Below are positions 7,365 to 14,457 of a DNA stretch of 14,468 bases, piece by piece (the stretch's first letter is position 1; every line of letters starts with the position of its first letter). The notes under the pieces were generated by a model, which saw only the letters and a program-made list of their open reading frames with translations, made no database searches and was not told the origin of the DNA. Origin of the DNA: Gudongella sp964607545. Lineage in GTDB: Bacteria > Bacillota > Clostridia > Tissierellales > Tissierellaceae. The position numbers and the translations under genes were made by a program. Location: positions 1 to 14,468 of the forward strand of contig CAZSLV010000049.1 in NCBI GenBank assembly GCA_964607545.1. Direction: 5' to 3'.

Positions 7365-8261
7365 ATGGCGTTTTTTAAAATTAAAGGAGTAATACCACCA
7401 ATGATTACACCATTTTCAGAAAATGGGGATGTAGATTATGATAAGCATATTCATAATTTAAAAGAGTGGAATAAACACGACCTAGCAGGCTATTTAGTCC
7501 TTGGGTCAAACAGTGAAACTGTTTATTTAAGTGAGGAAGAAAAGTTAAAATTAATAGAAGTAACCGTTAAGAACAAGGCTAAGGATAAGCTTGTTATGGT
7601 AGGGACAGGAATGGAATCAACTAGGGCTACCATAGAATTAACAAATAAGGCTGCTAAGCTAGGAGCAGACTGTGCCTTGTTAATTACCCCATTTTACTAC
7701 ACAGAAAAAATGAACGACCAAGCCTTAATCAATTATTATAGTGAAGTTGCAGATAAGGTAGATATTCCTATACTTATTTACAATGTAACAAAGTATACTC
7801 ATGTAAACATATCTCCACAGGCTGTAGAAGTATTGGCAAAGCATCCAAATATTATTGGGATGAAGGATAGCTCAGGTAGCATTCCACAACTTGTTCAATT
7901 TAAGGCAGCAATAAAGGGTCAAGATTTTAATCTTTTAGTAGGAACTGCATCAGCTTGGTACCCTGCCCTTACACTGGGCATTGAAGCATCTATAATGGCC
8001 CTTGTCAACTGTTGTCCGGGAGAATGTGTGGATGTACAGAAGGAATATGATAATGGTAATGATGAAAAGGCAAGAGAAGTATATGAAAGAGTATTTCCTG
8101 TAAACTCAGCTGTAACAGGAAAATTTGGCATAGCAGGCTTAAAATACGCTTGCGATTTACTTGGTTTTCAAGGTGGATATGTAAGAAAACCAATGTTACA
8201 GATTACAGAAGATGAAAAAACAGCCTTAAAAGAAATTTTATCAAAAGCTCAAGTATTATAA
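7365..8261 (+). CDS. DapA/NAL-superfamily class I aldolase, probably not a true DHDPS
   Basis: A 298-aa TIM-barrel aldolase forming a Schiff base with pyruvate or a 2-oxo acid. The Schiff-base lysine is K167 in IIGMKDSSGS and the catalytic tyrosine is Y139 in LIYNV. Residues that define dihydrodipicolinate synthase are changed. The GTTGE loop reads GSNSE (47-51), like the GSNGE of 4-hydroxy-2-oxoglutarate aldolases. The arginine of YNVPSRT, which binds the aspartate-semialdehyde carboxylate or its product, is Y144 in YNVTKY. It is therefore better called a 4-hydroxy-2-oxoglutarate-aldolase-like or undefined member than dapA. GGGAGG and ATG spacing are good. It is co-transcribed with hom and ends at a bidirectional terminator. 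An automatic annotation would probably read 4-hydroxy-tetrahydrodipicolinate synthase; I treat that as doubtful. Confidence 0.85.
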   Translation: MAFFKIKGVIPPMITPFSENGDVDYDKHIHNLKEWNKHDLAGYLVLGSNSETVYLSEEEKLKLIEVTVKNKAKDKLVMVGTGMESTRATIELTNKAAKLGADCALLITPFYYTEKMNDQALINYYSEVADKVDIPILIYNVTKYTHVNISPQAVEVLAKHPNIIGMKDSSGSIPQLVQFKAAIKGQDFNLLVGTASAWYPALTLGIEASIMALVNCCPGECVDVQKEYDNGNDEKAREVYERVFPVNSAVTGKFGIAGLKYACDLLGFQGGYVRKPMLQITEDEKTALKEILSKAQVL

Positions 8262-8263
8262 AT

Positions 8264-8301
8264 AAAAATGCTTAAATCCATATTAGGATTTAAGCATTTT
8301 T
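8264..8301. terminator. Bidirectional terminator between the aldolase and etfA
   Basis: AAAAATGCTTAAATCC (8264-8279) pairs perfectly over 16 bp with 8286-8301 around the 6-nt loop ATATTA. The flanking A and T runs serve both directions. It lies between two convergent genes, 3 nt after the aldolase stop and 11 nt from the etfA stop. Confidence 0.92.
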
Positions 8302-8311
8302 TCTATACTTT

Positions 8312-9337
8312 TTAGAAAGGTCTTTCCCTATATAATTTTATCTCTTGGGTTAAGAGGGGGAGGATTTCAAGTGCATCTCCTACTAGGCCAACATTGGCTA
8401 CTCCAAAGATTGCTGCATCAGGGTCCTTGTTTATAGCAATTATATAATCTGATTTTTCCATACCAGCAAGATGCTGTACTGCACCTGAAATACCACAAGC
8501 TATATAAACCTTAGGTCTTACTGTCTTACCAGTTTGGCCAACTTGGTGGTCTTTATCTATAAAGCCCTTGTCAACAGCCCCTCTAGATGCTCCTACAACA
8601 GCTCCTATCATATCAGCACATTCTCGTAGGACATCGAAGTTATCGCCCACCCCACGACCGCCTGATAGGATTATATCAGCTTTTGTGATATCCACAGCCA
8701 TGATTTCTCTCTTTAAGACATCAACAAGCTTAACCTTATCTTCAATACCATCTATTTGAACTTCTCTTTTATCAATGACAAATTCCCTAGTCTTATCTTT
8801 TTTAATTCTCTCCATAACCCCAGGCCTAATAGTAGTCATTTGAGGTCTTTTAGTTTCATTTATAATAGTCCCAAATAAATTACCACCAAAGGCTGGTCTT
8901 GTTACATAAAGAAGAGATGAATCTTCATTTTCTGGGTCAAAAGCTAGTTTAGTAGCATCTGCAGTAAGTCCTGTATCAGATCTTGCTGCTATTCTAGGTG
9001 CTAAGTCTCTTCCCATAACAGTTGCAGGGATAAGGATAATATCTGGCTTGTCACTTTCTATAAAGTCCATAAAAAGCGAAGTAAAGACTTCTGTACTATA
9101 GTGGTTTATTTTATCATTATGAAGATAAACTACCCTGTCAGCCCCGTAATGGCCAGCTGATTCAATTAACTCATCACTATAGTTTCCTATAATAATTGCA
9201 ACGACCTTATAGTTTATAGATGGCCTATCCTTTACAAGTCTAACAGCTTCTCCTAGTAACTCAAGAGAGGAATCATAAATTTTACCATCTCTTTCTTCAC
9301 AAAAAACATATATATCTTTATATTCAGCTATATTCAT
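8312..9337 (-). CDS. etfA: Electron-transfer flavoprotein subunit alpha
   Basis: Large subunit of the Etf heterodimer that passes electrons between NADH, ferredoxin and butyryl-CoA dehydrogenase. The N-terminal Etf domain is followed by the FAD-binding domain, with GGRGVGD (226-232), GASRGAVD (249-256), GQTGKTVRPK (267-276), GISGAVQH (282-289) and NKDPDAAIF (303-311) counted from the chosen start. I start it at the internal ATG at 9337 (MNIAEYKD): GGGGG lies 8 nt before it, whereas the upstream ATG at 9361 falls inside etfB. The resulting 341 aa is a normal length, with a 13-bp gap after etfB. It is the last gene of bcd-etfB-etfA and ends at the bidirectional terminator. Confidence 0.93.
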   Translation of the reverse strand: MNIAEYKDIYVFCEERDGKIYDSSLELLGEAVRLVKDRPSINYKVVAIIIGNYSDELIESAGHYGADRVVYLHNDKINHYSTEVFTSLFMDFIESDKPDIILIPATVMGRDLAPRIAARSDTGLTADATKLAFDPENEDSSLLYVTRPAFGGNLFGTIINETKRPQMTTIRPGVMERIKKDKTREFVIDKREVQIDGIEDKVKLVDVLKREIMAVDITKADIILSGGRGVGDNFDVLRECADMIGAVVGASRGAVDKGFIDKDHQVGQTGKTVRPKVYIACGISGAVQHLAGMEKSDYIIAINKDPDAAIFGVANVGLVGDALEILPLLTQEIKLYRERPF

Positions 9338-9350
9338 CTTAGATTCCCCC

Positions 9351-10139
9351 TTATTTGCCAATGAAATTCATATCTAAGAGAATTTCGGCAACCTTTCTAG
9401 CAGATGCTTTTCCATCAAGATGGAGAACATCTAAATTTTGGTGAACTTCTTTTGTAAAAGTCTTTTTAACCTTAGTAGGAGACCCCTTAAGTCCAATAAT
9501 TGTTGGGTCTATATTTAAATCACTAAGGCCAACAGTTTTAATGTCCTTTTCAAAGGAATGGGATATTCCCCTTACATGCATATATCTTGGCTTTGCTATT
9601 GTAGATAGGGTAGTAATAACACAAGGTAGGGTGCATTCTAAAACCTCATAAGTATTTTCAAGGGCTTTTTTAACCACTATCTTATTTTCATTAAATAGAA
9701 TAACATCATCAACATAAGTTATTTGAGGGATGCCTAGTTTTTCAGCTGTTTGAGGGCCAACCTGGGCAGTGTCTCCATCTATTGCTTGTCTACCTGCTAT
9801 TATTAAATCATACTGAATTTGCTTTATATAGGCAGCAAGGGTGTTAGAAGTAGCCCAAGTATCTGCACCAGCAAAAGCCCTATCACTTATAAGAACCCCA
9901 TCATCAGCCCCCATAGCAAATAATTCTCTTAGCATATTTTTAGCTTGAGGTGGGCCCATGGTAATACAAGTTACTTTTGCACCTGTCTTTTCTTTTAACC
10001 TAAGTGCCATCTCAAGACCAGCAAGGTCATCTGGATTTGTTATAGTAGGAACTCCTTCTCTAATAAGGGTACCTGTTTCTTTGTCTACTTTCATTTCTGT
10101 TGTATCTGGAACTTGTTTAAGTAATACTAATATATTCAT
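9351..10139 (-). CDS. etfB: Electron-transfer flavoprotein subunit beta, bifurcating type
   Basis: Small Etf subunit, 262 aa. It begins MNILVLLKQVPDTTE, the standard EtfB start, and has the AGRQAIDGDTAQVGPQ segment (115-130). In recalled families this GDTAQVGP form is typical of electron-bifurcating Etf, which binds a second FAD here, while the non-bifurcating mitochondrial form reads differently and binds AMP. With the neighbouring dehydrogenase it would couple crotonyl-CoA reduction by NADH to reduction of ferredoxin. GGAGGTGG lies just before the ATG at 10139. The gap to bcd is 12 bp, so the three genes share a transcript. The bifurcation claim is inference from motif and gene order. Confidence 0.92.
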   Translation of the reverse strand: MNILVLLKQVPDTTEMKVDKETGTLIREGVPTITNPDDLAGLEMALRLKEKTGAKVTCITMGPPQAKNMLRELFAMGADDGVLISDRAFAGADTWATSNTLAAYIKQIQYDLIIAGRQAIDGDTAQVGPQTAEKLGIPQITYVDDVILFNENKIVVKKALENTYEVLECTLPCVITTLSTIAKPRYMHVRGISHSFEKDIKTVGLSDLNIDPTIIGLKGSPTKVKKTFTKEVHQNLDVLHLDGKASARKVAEILLDMNFIGK

Positions 10140-10151
10140 AATCCACCTCCA

Positions 10152-11303
10152 TTATCTAAGAACAGAACTAGCGATAACCATCTTTTGAACTTCAGAGGTA
10201 CCCTCGTAAATCTCAGTTATTTTTGCATCTCTAAACATTCTTTCAACCGGATAATCTCTTGTGTAGCCATAACCACCATGAAGTTGTATAGACTTTGTAG
10301 TTACTTCCATAGCAACTTCTGAGGCAAATAACTTAGCCATTGCAGCTTCTGTTGCAAAGTTATACTTCTTATCCTTCATATAGGCAGCCCTATAGACCAG
10401 TAGTCTAGCAGCATCCACTTTAGTTTGTAAATCAGCTATTGTAAACTGGGTATTTTGAAAGGCTGAAATAGGTCTTCCAAATTGCTTTCTTTCCTTAACA
10501 TACTTTACAGCTTGGTCTAGGGAACCTTGAGCTATACCAAGTGCTTGGGCAGCAATACCTATCCTACCCCCATCTAAGGTTTCCATGGCAATTCTAAAGC
10601 CCTTTCCAACTGGTCCAAGTAGGTTTTCTTTAGGGACCATAATATCTTTAAATATTAGCTCAGTTGTTGAAGAACCCTTAATTCCAAGCTTGCTTTCTGT
10701 TTTACCTATTGAAAAACCTTCCATGTCCTTATCTATAATAAAGCATGAAATACCCCTGTTGCCCTTAGACTTATCTGTCATAGCAAATACAATATAAGTA
10801 CTTGCATAGCCACCATTAGTTATAAATATCTTTGTACCGTTTATCCTGTAAAAATCGCCTTCATCAATTGCAACTGTTTGTTGGGTTGCTGCATCTGTTC
10901 CTGCATTTGGTTCAGTAAGGCCAAATGCTCCTAGTTTTTCCCCACTTGCTAGGGGAATTAAGTATTTTTGCTTTTGCTCTTCACTTCCATAAGTATAAAT
11001 GGGATTACATCCTAGAGATGTATGGGCAGATAAAATAACCCCAGTAGTTCCACATACTTTCGATAATTCTTCCACAGCTAGGATATAAGATAGGGTATCC
11101 CCATCAGACCCACCGTATTTACTTTCAAAGGGTATCCCCATCATTCCAATTTCTGCCATCTTCTTAACCGTTTCTTCAGGAAATCTTTCTTCCTCATCAA
11201 TTTCAGCAGCTATTGGCTCAACTTCATTGATTGCAAACTCTCTAAAAAGCTTTTTCATCATAGCTTGTTTTTCACTAAGATCAAATTTCATTCCTTCGTT
11301 CAA
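10152..11303 (-). CDS. bcd: Short-chain (butyryl-CoA) acyl-CoA dehydrogenase
   Basis: FAD-dependent dehydrogenase, 383 aa, reducing crotonyl-CoA to butyryl-CoA in butyrate-forming fermentation with the Etf encoded behind it. All three ACAD parts are present: N-terminal helices, the middle beta domain with GAFGLTEPNAGTDA (125-138) and KIFITNGGYA (158-167), and the C-terminal helices with LHGGYGYTRDYPVERMFRD. The catalytic base is E367 in IYEGTSEVQK, matching the position in characterised clostridial-type enzymes. I take TTG at 11303 as the start because AAGGAG lies 9 nt before it. The next in-frame ATG, four codons later, has its purine-rich stretch touching the codon. Substrate chain length is inferred from overall similarity and gene order bcd-etfB-etfA. 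The usual crt, hbd and thl genes are not here, so glutaryl- or isovaleryl-type substrates cannot be fully excluded. Confidence 0.9.
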   Translation of the reverse strand: MNEGMKFDLSEKQAMMKKLFREFAINEVEPIAAEIDEEERFPEETVKKMAEIGMMGIPFESKYGGSDGDTLSYILAVEELSKVCGTTGVILSAHTSLGCNPIYTYGSEEQKQKYLIPLASGEKLGAFGLTEPNAGTDAATQQTVAIDEGDFYRINGTKIFITNGGYASTYIVFAMTDKSKGNRGISCFIIDKDMEGFSIGKTESKLGIKGSSTTELIFKDIMVPKENLLGPVGKGFRIAMETLDGGRIGIAAQALGIAQGSLDQAVKYVKERKQFGRPISAFQNTQFTIADLQTKVDAARLLVYRAAYMKDKKYNFATEAAMAKLFASEVAMEVTTKSIQLHGGYGYTRDYPVERMFRDAKITEIYEGTSEVQKMVIASSVLR

Positions 11304-11321
11304 ATTTTTCCACTCCTTTAT

Positions 11322-11339
11322 ATGTTAATATTTTCACAT
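11322..11339. promoter_or_regulatory. Candidate Rex redox-sensor operator before bcd
   Basis: ATGTTAATATTTTCACAT is an 18-bp near-palindrome. Against the Rex consensus TTGTTAAnnnnTTAACAA, recalled from clostridial studies, 11 of 14 defined positions match. It lies in the bcd leader, between the promoter and the ribosome binding site. Rex represses bcd-type genes when NADH is low, so the location fits. The assignment is inference. Confidence 0.5.
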
Positions 11340-11367
11340 TGCTTTACAAAAAAATATAAGCATTTAC

Positions 11368-11411
11368 GATACCTACAGTATCTATTATAAAACAATTAAA
11401 ATATAAATCAA
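11368..11411 (-). promoter_or_regulatory. Promoter of bcd-etfB-etfA with an inverted repeat at the start site
   Basis: Read on the minus strand, TTGATT (11411-11406) and TATAAT (11389-11384) are 16 bp apart. Directly after the -10, GATAC and GTATC arms flank 5 nt (11368-11382), at the expected transcription start. The leader to the TTG codon would be roughly 75 nt. The promoter is well supported by sequence; the small inverted repeat is only a possible operator. Confidence 0.65.
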
Positions 11412-11475
11412 TAGTAAATAGGAATTATTGTCAAAATAATATCAAATTATTTAGTAAGAAAAGAAATTACAATAA

Positions 11476-11518
11476 AAAATGAAGTCACTTGCTAAAAGAT
11501 AGCTTGCGACTTCATTTT
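11476..11518 (-). terminator. Terminator after ychF
   Basis: AAAATGAAGTC (11476-11486) pairs perfectly over 11 bp with GACTTCATTTT (11508-11518), with an inner GCTA/TAGC stem. Read on the minus strand it is followed by a run of T. It lies 18 nt after the ychF stop and separates ychF from the bcd promoter. Confidence 0.85.
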
Positions 11519-11536
11519 AAAAGTAGAAATACTCAC

Positions 11537-12631
11537 TTACACATTAAATCTAAAAAGAACTACATCCCCATCTTGCATTATATACTCTTTTCCTTCTATC
11601 CTAACTAAACCTTTTTCCTTAGCTGAAGTAGTGTTACCTCCATGGGCCATAAGGTCATCAAAATGTATAACTTCAGCCCTTATAAAGCCTCTTTCAATAT
11701 CAGAGTGGATTTTGCCAGCTGCTTGTTGGGCAATTGTATTTTTCTTAATAGTCCAAGCCCTTGTTTCCATAGGACCAGCTGTTAAAAAGCTAATAAGACC
11801 AAGGAGTCTATAACTTGCCCTTACTAGTTTATCAAGACCGGATTCTGATATTCCAAGGTCACTTAAAAACTCTGATCTTTCTTCTTCTGGCAGTTGTGAA
11901 ATTTGTTCTTCTATTTCTGCACTTACTACAACAACCTCTGCATTTTCAGACTTGGCAAAGTCTTTAACCTTATCCACATAAGGATTTTCATCTATGGAAG
12001 AAACATCATCTTCTGAAATATTGGCAATATAGATAATTGGTTTTGAACTTAACAAGGTAAATGAATTTAAAAGGACTTGTTCTTCAGGGCTTAAATCCAG
12101 CGTTCTTAAGGACTTGCCTTCTTCAAGGACCCTTATGCACCTTTTAACTAGGTCTAGTTCAGCTAGGAAAGACTTATCAGCCTTGGCAACCTTTTCAGTT
12201 TTAGCTAATCTTCTTTCTAGGAGTTCTAAATCTGAAAGCATTAGTTCAATGTTTATAATTTCTATATCCCTTAAGGGGTCAATATTACCAGAAACATGGA
12301 CAACATCATCATTTTCAAAACACCTGACCACATGGACAATAGCCTCAACTTCTCTGATATGGGCTAGGAACTTATTTCCAAGGCCTTCCCCCCTACTTGC
12401 CCCTTCTACAAGACCAGCTATATCATAAAACTCAATAACAGCTGGAACAATTTTCTTTGACTTATATATTTCTGCTAGCTTGCCAAGCCTCTCATCTGGT
12501 ACTGGAACTACTCCCACATTTGGTTCTATTGTACAAAAAGGGTAGTTTGCTGCCTCTGCCCCTGCATGAGTAATGGCATTAAAAAGTGTACTCTTTCCTA
12601 CATTAGGTAGGCCTACTATTCCTAATTTCAT
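11537..12631 (-). CDS. ychF: Obg-family GTPase/ATPase YchF
   Basis: A cytoplasmic ribosome-associated P-loop protein of the universally conserved YchF/OLA1 family, thought to act in translation and stress control. It is 364 aa, the family length. The G1 motif is GLPNVGKST (7-15), G3 is DIAGL (70-74), and the G4 motif reads NISE (204-207) in place of NKxD, the known feature that makes these proteins prefer ATP. The C-terminal TGS domain (about 280-364) has RAWTIKKNTIAQQAAGKIHSDIERGFIRAEV. GAAAGGA precedes the ATG at 12631. It is transcribed alone, from the promoter at 12691-12719 to its own terminator. The identification is secure; the exact cellular role is not known from the sequence. Confidence 0.97.
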   Translation of the reverse strand: MKLGIVGLPNVGKSTLFNAITHAGAEAANYPFCTIEPNVGVVPVPDERLGKLAEIYKSKKIVPAVIEFYDIAGLVEGASRGEGLGNKFLAHIREVEAIVHVVRCFENDDVVHVSGNIDPLRDIEIINIELMLSDLELLERRLAKTEKVAKADKSFLAELDLVKRCIRVLEEGKSLRTLDLSPEEQVLLNSFTLLSSKPIIYIANISEDDVSSIDENPYVDKVKDFAKSENAEVVVVSAEIEEQISQLPEEERSEFLSDLGISESGLDKLVRASYRLLGLISFLTAGPMETRAWTIKKNTIAQQAAGKIHSDIERGFIRAEVIHFDDLMAHGGNTTSAKEKGLVRIEGKEYIMQDGDVVLFRFNV

Positions 12632-12690
12632 ATAACAATTCCTTTCTAAGAATATAAATTTTTCTAACTTAAATTTTGCTCTAAAGTGAA

Positions 12691-12719
12691 ATTATACATT
12701 AAGTATGAAACTTGTGCAA
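12691..12719 (-). promoter_or_regulatory. Promoter of ychF
   Basis: On the minus strand TTGCAC (12719-12714) and TATAAT (12696-12691) are exactly 17 bp apart, giving a leader of about 50 nt before the ychF start. This is one of the best promoter matches in the window. Confidence 0.8.
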
Positions 12720-12783
12720 TATTTAAACTTTCTTATATTATTATACCACTAAAAGCTAAAAAGTTACGGGAAAAGTCTAAATC

Positions 12784-12810
12784 TTGTAATGTATCTACTT
12801 TTGGTATAAA
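12784..12810 (+). promoter_or_regulatory. Possible promoter of the PP-loop gene unit
   Basis: TTGTAA (12784-12789) and TATAAA (12805-12810) lie 15 bp apart, shorter than ideal. A second possible pair is TTGTGC (12712-12717) with TATTAT (12736-12741), 18 bp apart, which overlaps the ychF promoter on the other strand. The unit must start in this divergent gap, but which site is used is unclear. Confidence 0.35.
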
Positions 12811-12843
12811 CTAATAATAATAGTTTAATTGGAGTGATATATA

Positions 12844-13713
12844 TTGGAAGAAATAAAAAATAAAATAGCAGGGGATGGTTGTGAAATCCTAGTCCCCTTT
12901 AATGAAAGAAAAACCCTTAAGGAAATCGAAAGAAGTCTTATCAAGGGCTATAGGAAGCATATTTGGACCAAGTTTATAAAGGCAATTAAAGAATATAACT
13001 TAATTGAAGATGGAGATAAAATTGCAGTTGCCATTTCAGGTGGCAAGGATAGCTTGCTAATGGCAAAATTATTTCAAGAATTAAAGAAAAATGGAAGGCA
13101 AAACTTTGAAGTTGAATTTATTGCAATGGACCCAGGATATCACCCTGATATACGGGAACTCTTAGAAGAAAACTGCAAGTTTTTAGAAATCCCAGTCCAC
13201 ATATATGAGGCAAATATATTTGAAGTTGCAGATAAGATAGCAAGTGATTACCCCTGCTATATGTGTGCAAGGATGCGAAGGGGGGCCCTATATGGGAAGG
13301 CAGAGGAGTTGGGTTGCAATAAGCTTGCCCTAGGCCACCACTACAATGATGTTATTGAAACTACCATGCTAAACCTTTTATGTGCGGGTAACTTTAAAAC
13401 GATGATGCCAAAATTAAGGGCAAAAAACTTTGAAAACATGGAATTAATTAGGCCTCTTTATTTAGTAGAAGAAATGTATATTGAAAGATGGATTAGAAAT
13501 GCAGGCATTTGGCCTTTAAACTGTGCATGCATGGTAGCGGCTAAAAAGATTGGAAATAAGAGACATGAAATAAAAGAACTTATTTCTAGTTTAGAAGGGA
13601 ACTTTAAAAATGTCGATAAGTCAATTTTTAAGGCCAGCGAAAATGTCAATATGGATGGGATCCTAGGATGGGATAAGGATGGAGAAAAGCATTCTTTCCT
13701 AGATGAATATTAA
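12844..13713 (+). CDS. TtcA-like PP-loop tRNA thiolation enzyme
   Basis: A cytoplasmic PP-loop ATPase, 289 aa, related to TtcA, which makes 2-thiocytidine at tRNA position 32 using ATP and an iron-sulfur cluster. The nucleotide-binding PP-loop is SGGKDS (65-70). The cluster-type cysteines are C138 and C141 (PCYMC) and a later pair, C227 and C229 (NCAC); one of these would be the third TtcA cysteine. LALGHHYNDVIETTMLNLL (161-179) is the usual adenylation-domain core. The start is TTG at 12844 with GGAG (12831-12834) 9 nt upstream. About 35 residues before the first tRNA-binding-like helix form an extra N-terminal part rich in charged residues. It could also modify another tRNA position or act as a distinct TtcA-family member. 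The membrane protein follows after 32 bp and shares no obvious function. Confidence 0.85.
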   Translation: MEEIKNKIAGDGCEILVPFNERKTLKEIERSLIKGYRKHIWTKFIKAIKEYNLIEDGDKIAVAISGGKDSLLMAKLFQELKKNGRQNFEVEFIAMDPGYHPDIRELLEENCKFLEIPVHIYEANIFEVADKIASDYPCYMCARMRRGALYGKAEELGCNKLALGHHYNDVIETTMLNLLCAGNFKTMMPKLRAKNFENMELIRPLYLVEEMYIERWIRNAGIWPLNCACMVAAKKIGNKRHEIKELISSLEGNFKNVDKSIFKASENVNMDGILGWDKDGEKHSFLDEY

Positions 13714-13745
13714 AGGCAAATAAATTTATATAAAGAAGGGTTAAA

Positions 13746-14390
13746 ATGAAGTATACACCTATGCAGTTTATTAAGGTAATTATTGGTTTGTTTATTTTTG
13801 CAGGGGGCATAGTATTAACTATCAATGCTAATCTAGGTCTTGCCCCATGGGATATATTCCACCAGGGTCTTGCAAAAACTCTAGGTATAACAATGGGTAG
13901 TGCAAATATTTTAGCTGCAGTTTTTATTGTTTTGCTTGATGTAATTTTAGGTCAAAATATTGGTTGGGCAACCCTAATGAACATGATACTTTTCGGGGCC
14001 TTTATTGACCTTATCATGCTTAATAATTTACTTCCTGTAGCTAGTAGCTTTACAGCAGGTGTAATCTTTATCCTACTTGGACTCTTAGTCCAAGGCTATG
14101 GTTGTTATATTTATGTTTCTGAAGGCATAGGTATAGGACCAAGAGATGGACTAATGTTTGTCTTAACAGAAAAAACAGGTAAAAGCGTAAGACTTATAAA
14201 GTCCCTAATTGAAATTGTTGCAATAATAGTAGGGGTAATACTAGGAGGAAGATTTGGTATTGGTACAATTATTTTGGCAATAGCAGGAGGACCAATTTTT
14301 CAATTTGCCTTTAGGACAGTAAAATTTGATTCAAGTAAAGTTAGCCACCATTTTATCAGTGATGATTTAAAACTTTTAAACAACAGATAA
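13746..14390 (+). CDS. YczE/YitT-type integral membrane protein
   Basis: A 214-aa membrane protein of the YczE/YyaS/YitT group (COG2364), whose biochemical function is not established. About five hydrophobic segments span residues 8-28, 48-66, 72-92, 103-126 and 152-185, with a short polar tail (about 194-214). The N-terminal segment ILTINANLGLAPWDIFHQGL and the internal GIGIGPRDGLM stretch are the conserved family patterns; both hold a G-x-x-P-W/R-D motif, suggesting an internal duplication. A GAAGGG ribosome binding site precedes the ATG at 13746. It appears co-transcribed with the PP-loop gene. Transport or membrane-regulatory roles have been suggested for relatives, but the sequence gives no substrate. 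Confidence 0.85.
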   Translation: MKYTPMQFIKVIIGLFIFAGGIVLTINANLGLAPWDIFHQGLAKTLGITMGSANILAAVFIVLLDVILGQNIGWATLMNMILFGAFIDLIMLNNLLPVASSFTAGVIFILLGLLVQGYGCYIYVSEGIGIGPRDGLMFVLTEKTGKSVRLIKSLIEIVAIIVGVILGGRFGIGTIILAIAGGPIFQFAFRTVKFDSSKVSHHFISDDLKLLNNR

Positions 14391-14457
14391 GACAAGAGGG
14401 ACAGGTTCCTTGTCTTAACAAAACACCATTGAGGATTCCCATGGTGTTTTGTTTTTG
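14389..14457 (+). terminator. Two tandem hairpins ending the last operon
   Basis: The first hairpin pairs AAGACAAG (14389-14396) with CTTGTCTT (14409-14416) and begins on the stop codon of the membrane-protein gene. The second pairs CAAAACACCAT (14419-14429) with ATGGTGTTTTG (14441-14451) perfectly over 11 bp and is followed by TTTTTG, a good intrinsic terminator. The first may be a back-up or a transcript-stabilising stem. Confidence 0.85.

Noticed and set aside
7919..8193. Two short minus-strand open frames inside the aldolase
   Set aside because: They are antisense to a conserved enzyme, have no recognisable domain, and come from a region with biased codon use that opens opposite-strand frames.
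7365..8261. Calling the aldolase dapA and making the region a lysine biosynthesis operon with the riboswitch
   Set aside because: The enzyme lacks DHDPS-specific residues, and a strong terminator and a separate promoter divide it from the riboswitch operon.
9337..9361. Upstream ATG at 9361 as the etfA start
   Set aside because: It would overlap etfB and has no Shine-Dalgarno; the ATG at 9337 has a G-rich site 8 nt upstream and begins at the usual protein start.
11429..11434. A second TTGACA on the minus strand as the bcd -35
   Set aside because: No -10-like hexamer lies 15-19 bp downstream of it; the TTGATT/TATAAT pair closer to bcd is better.
12632..12843. A possible small RNA or riboswitch in the divergent gap
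   Set aside because: Apart from promoter hexamers and AT-rich sequence I see no conserved RNA motif or stable hairpin.
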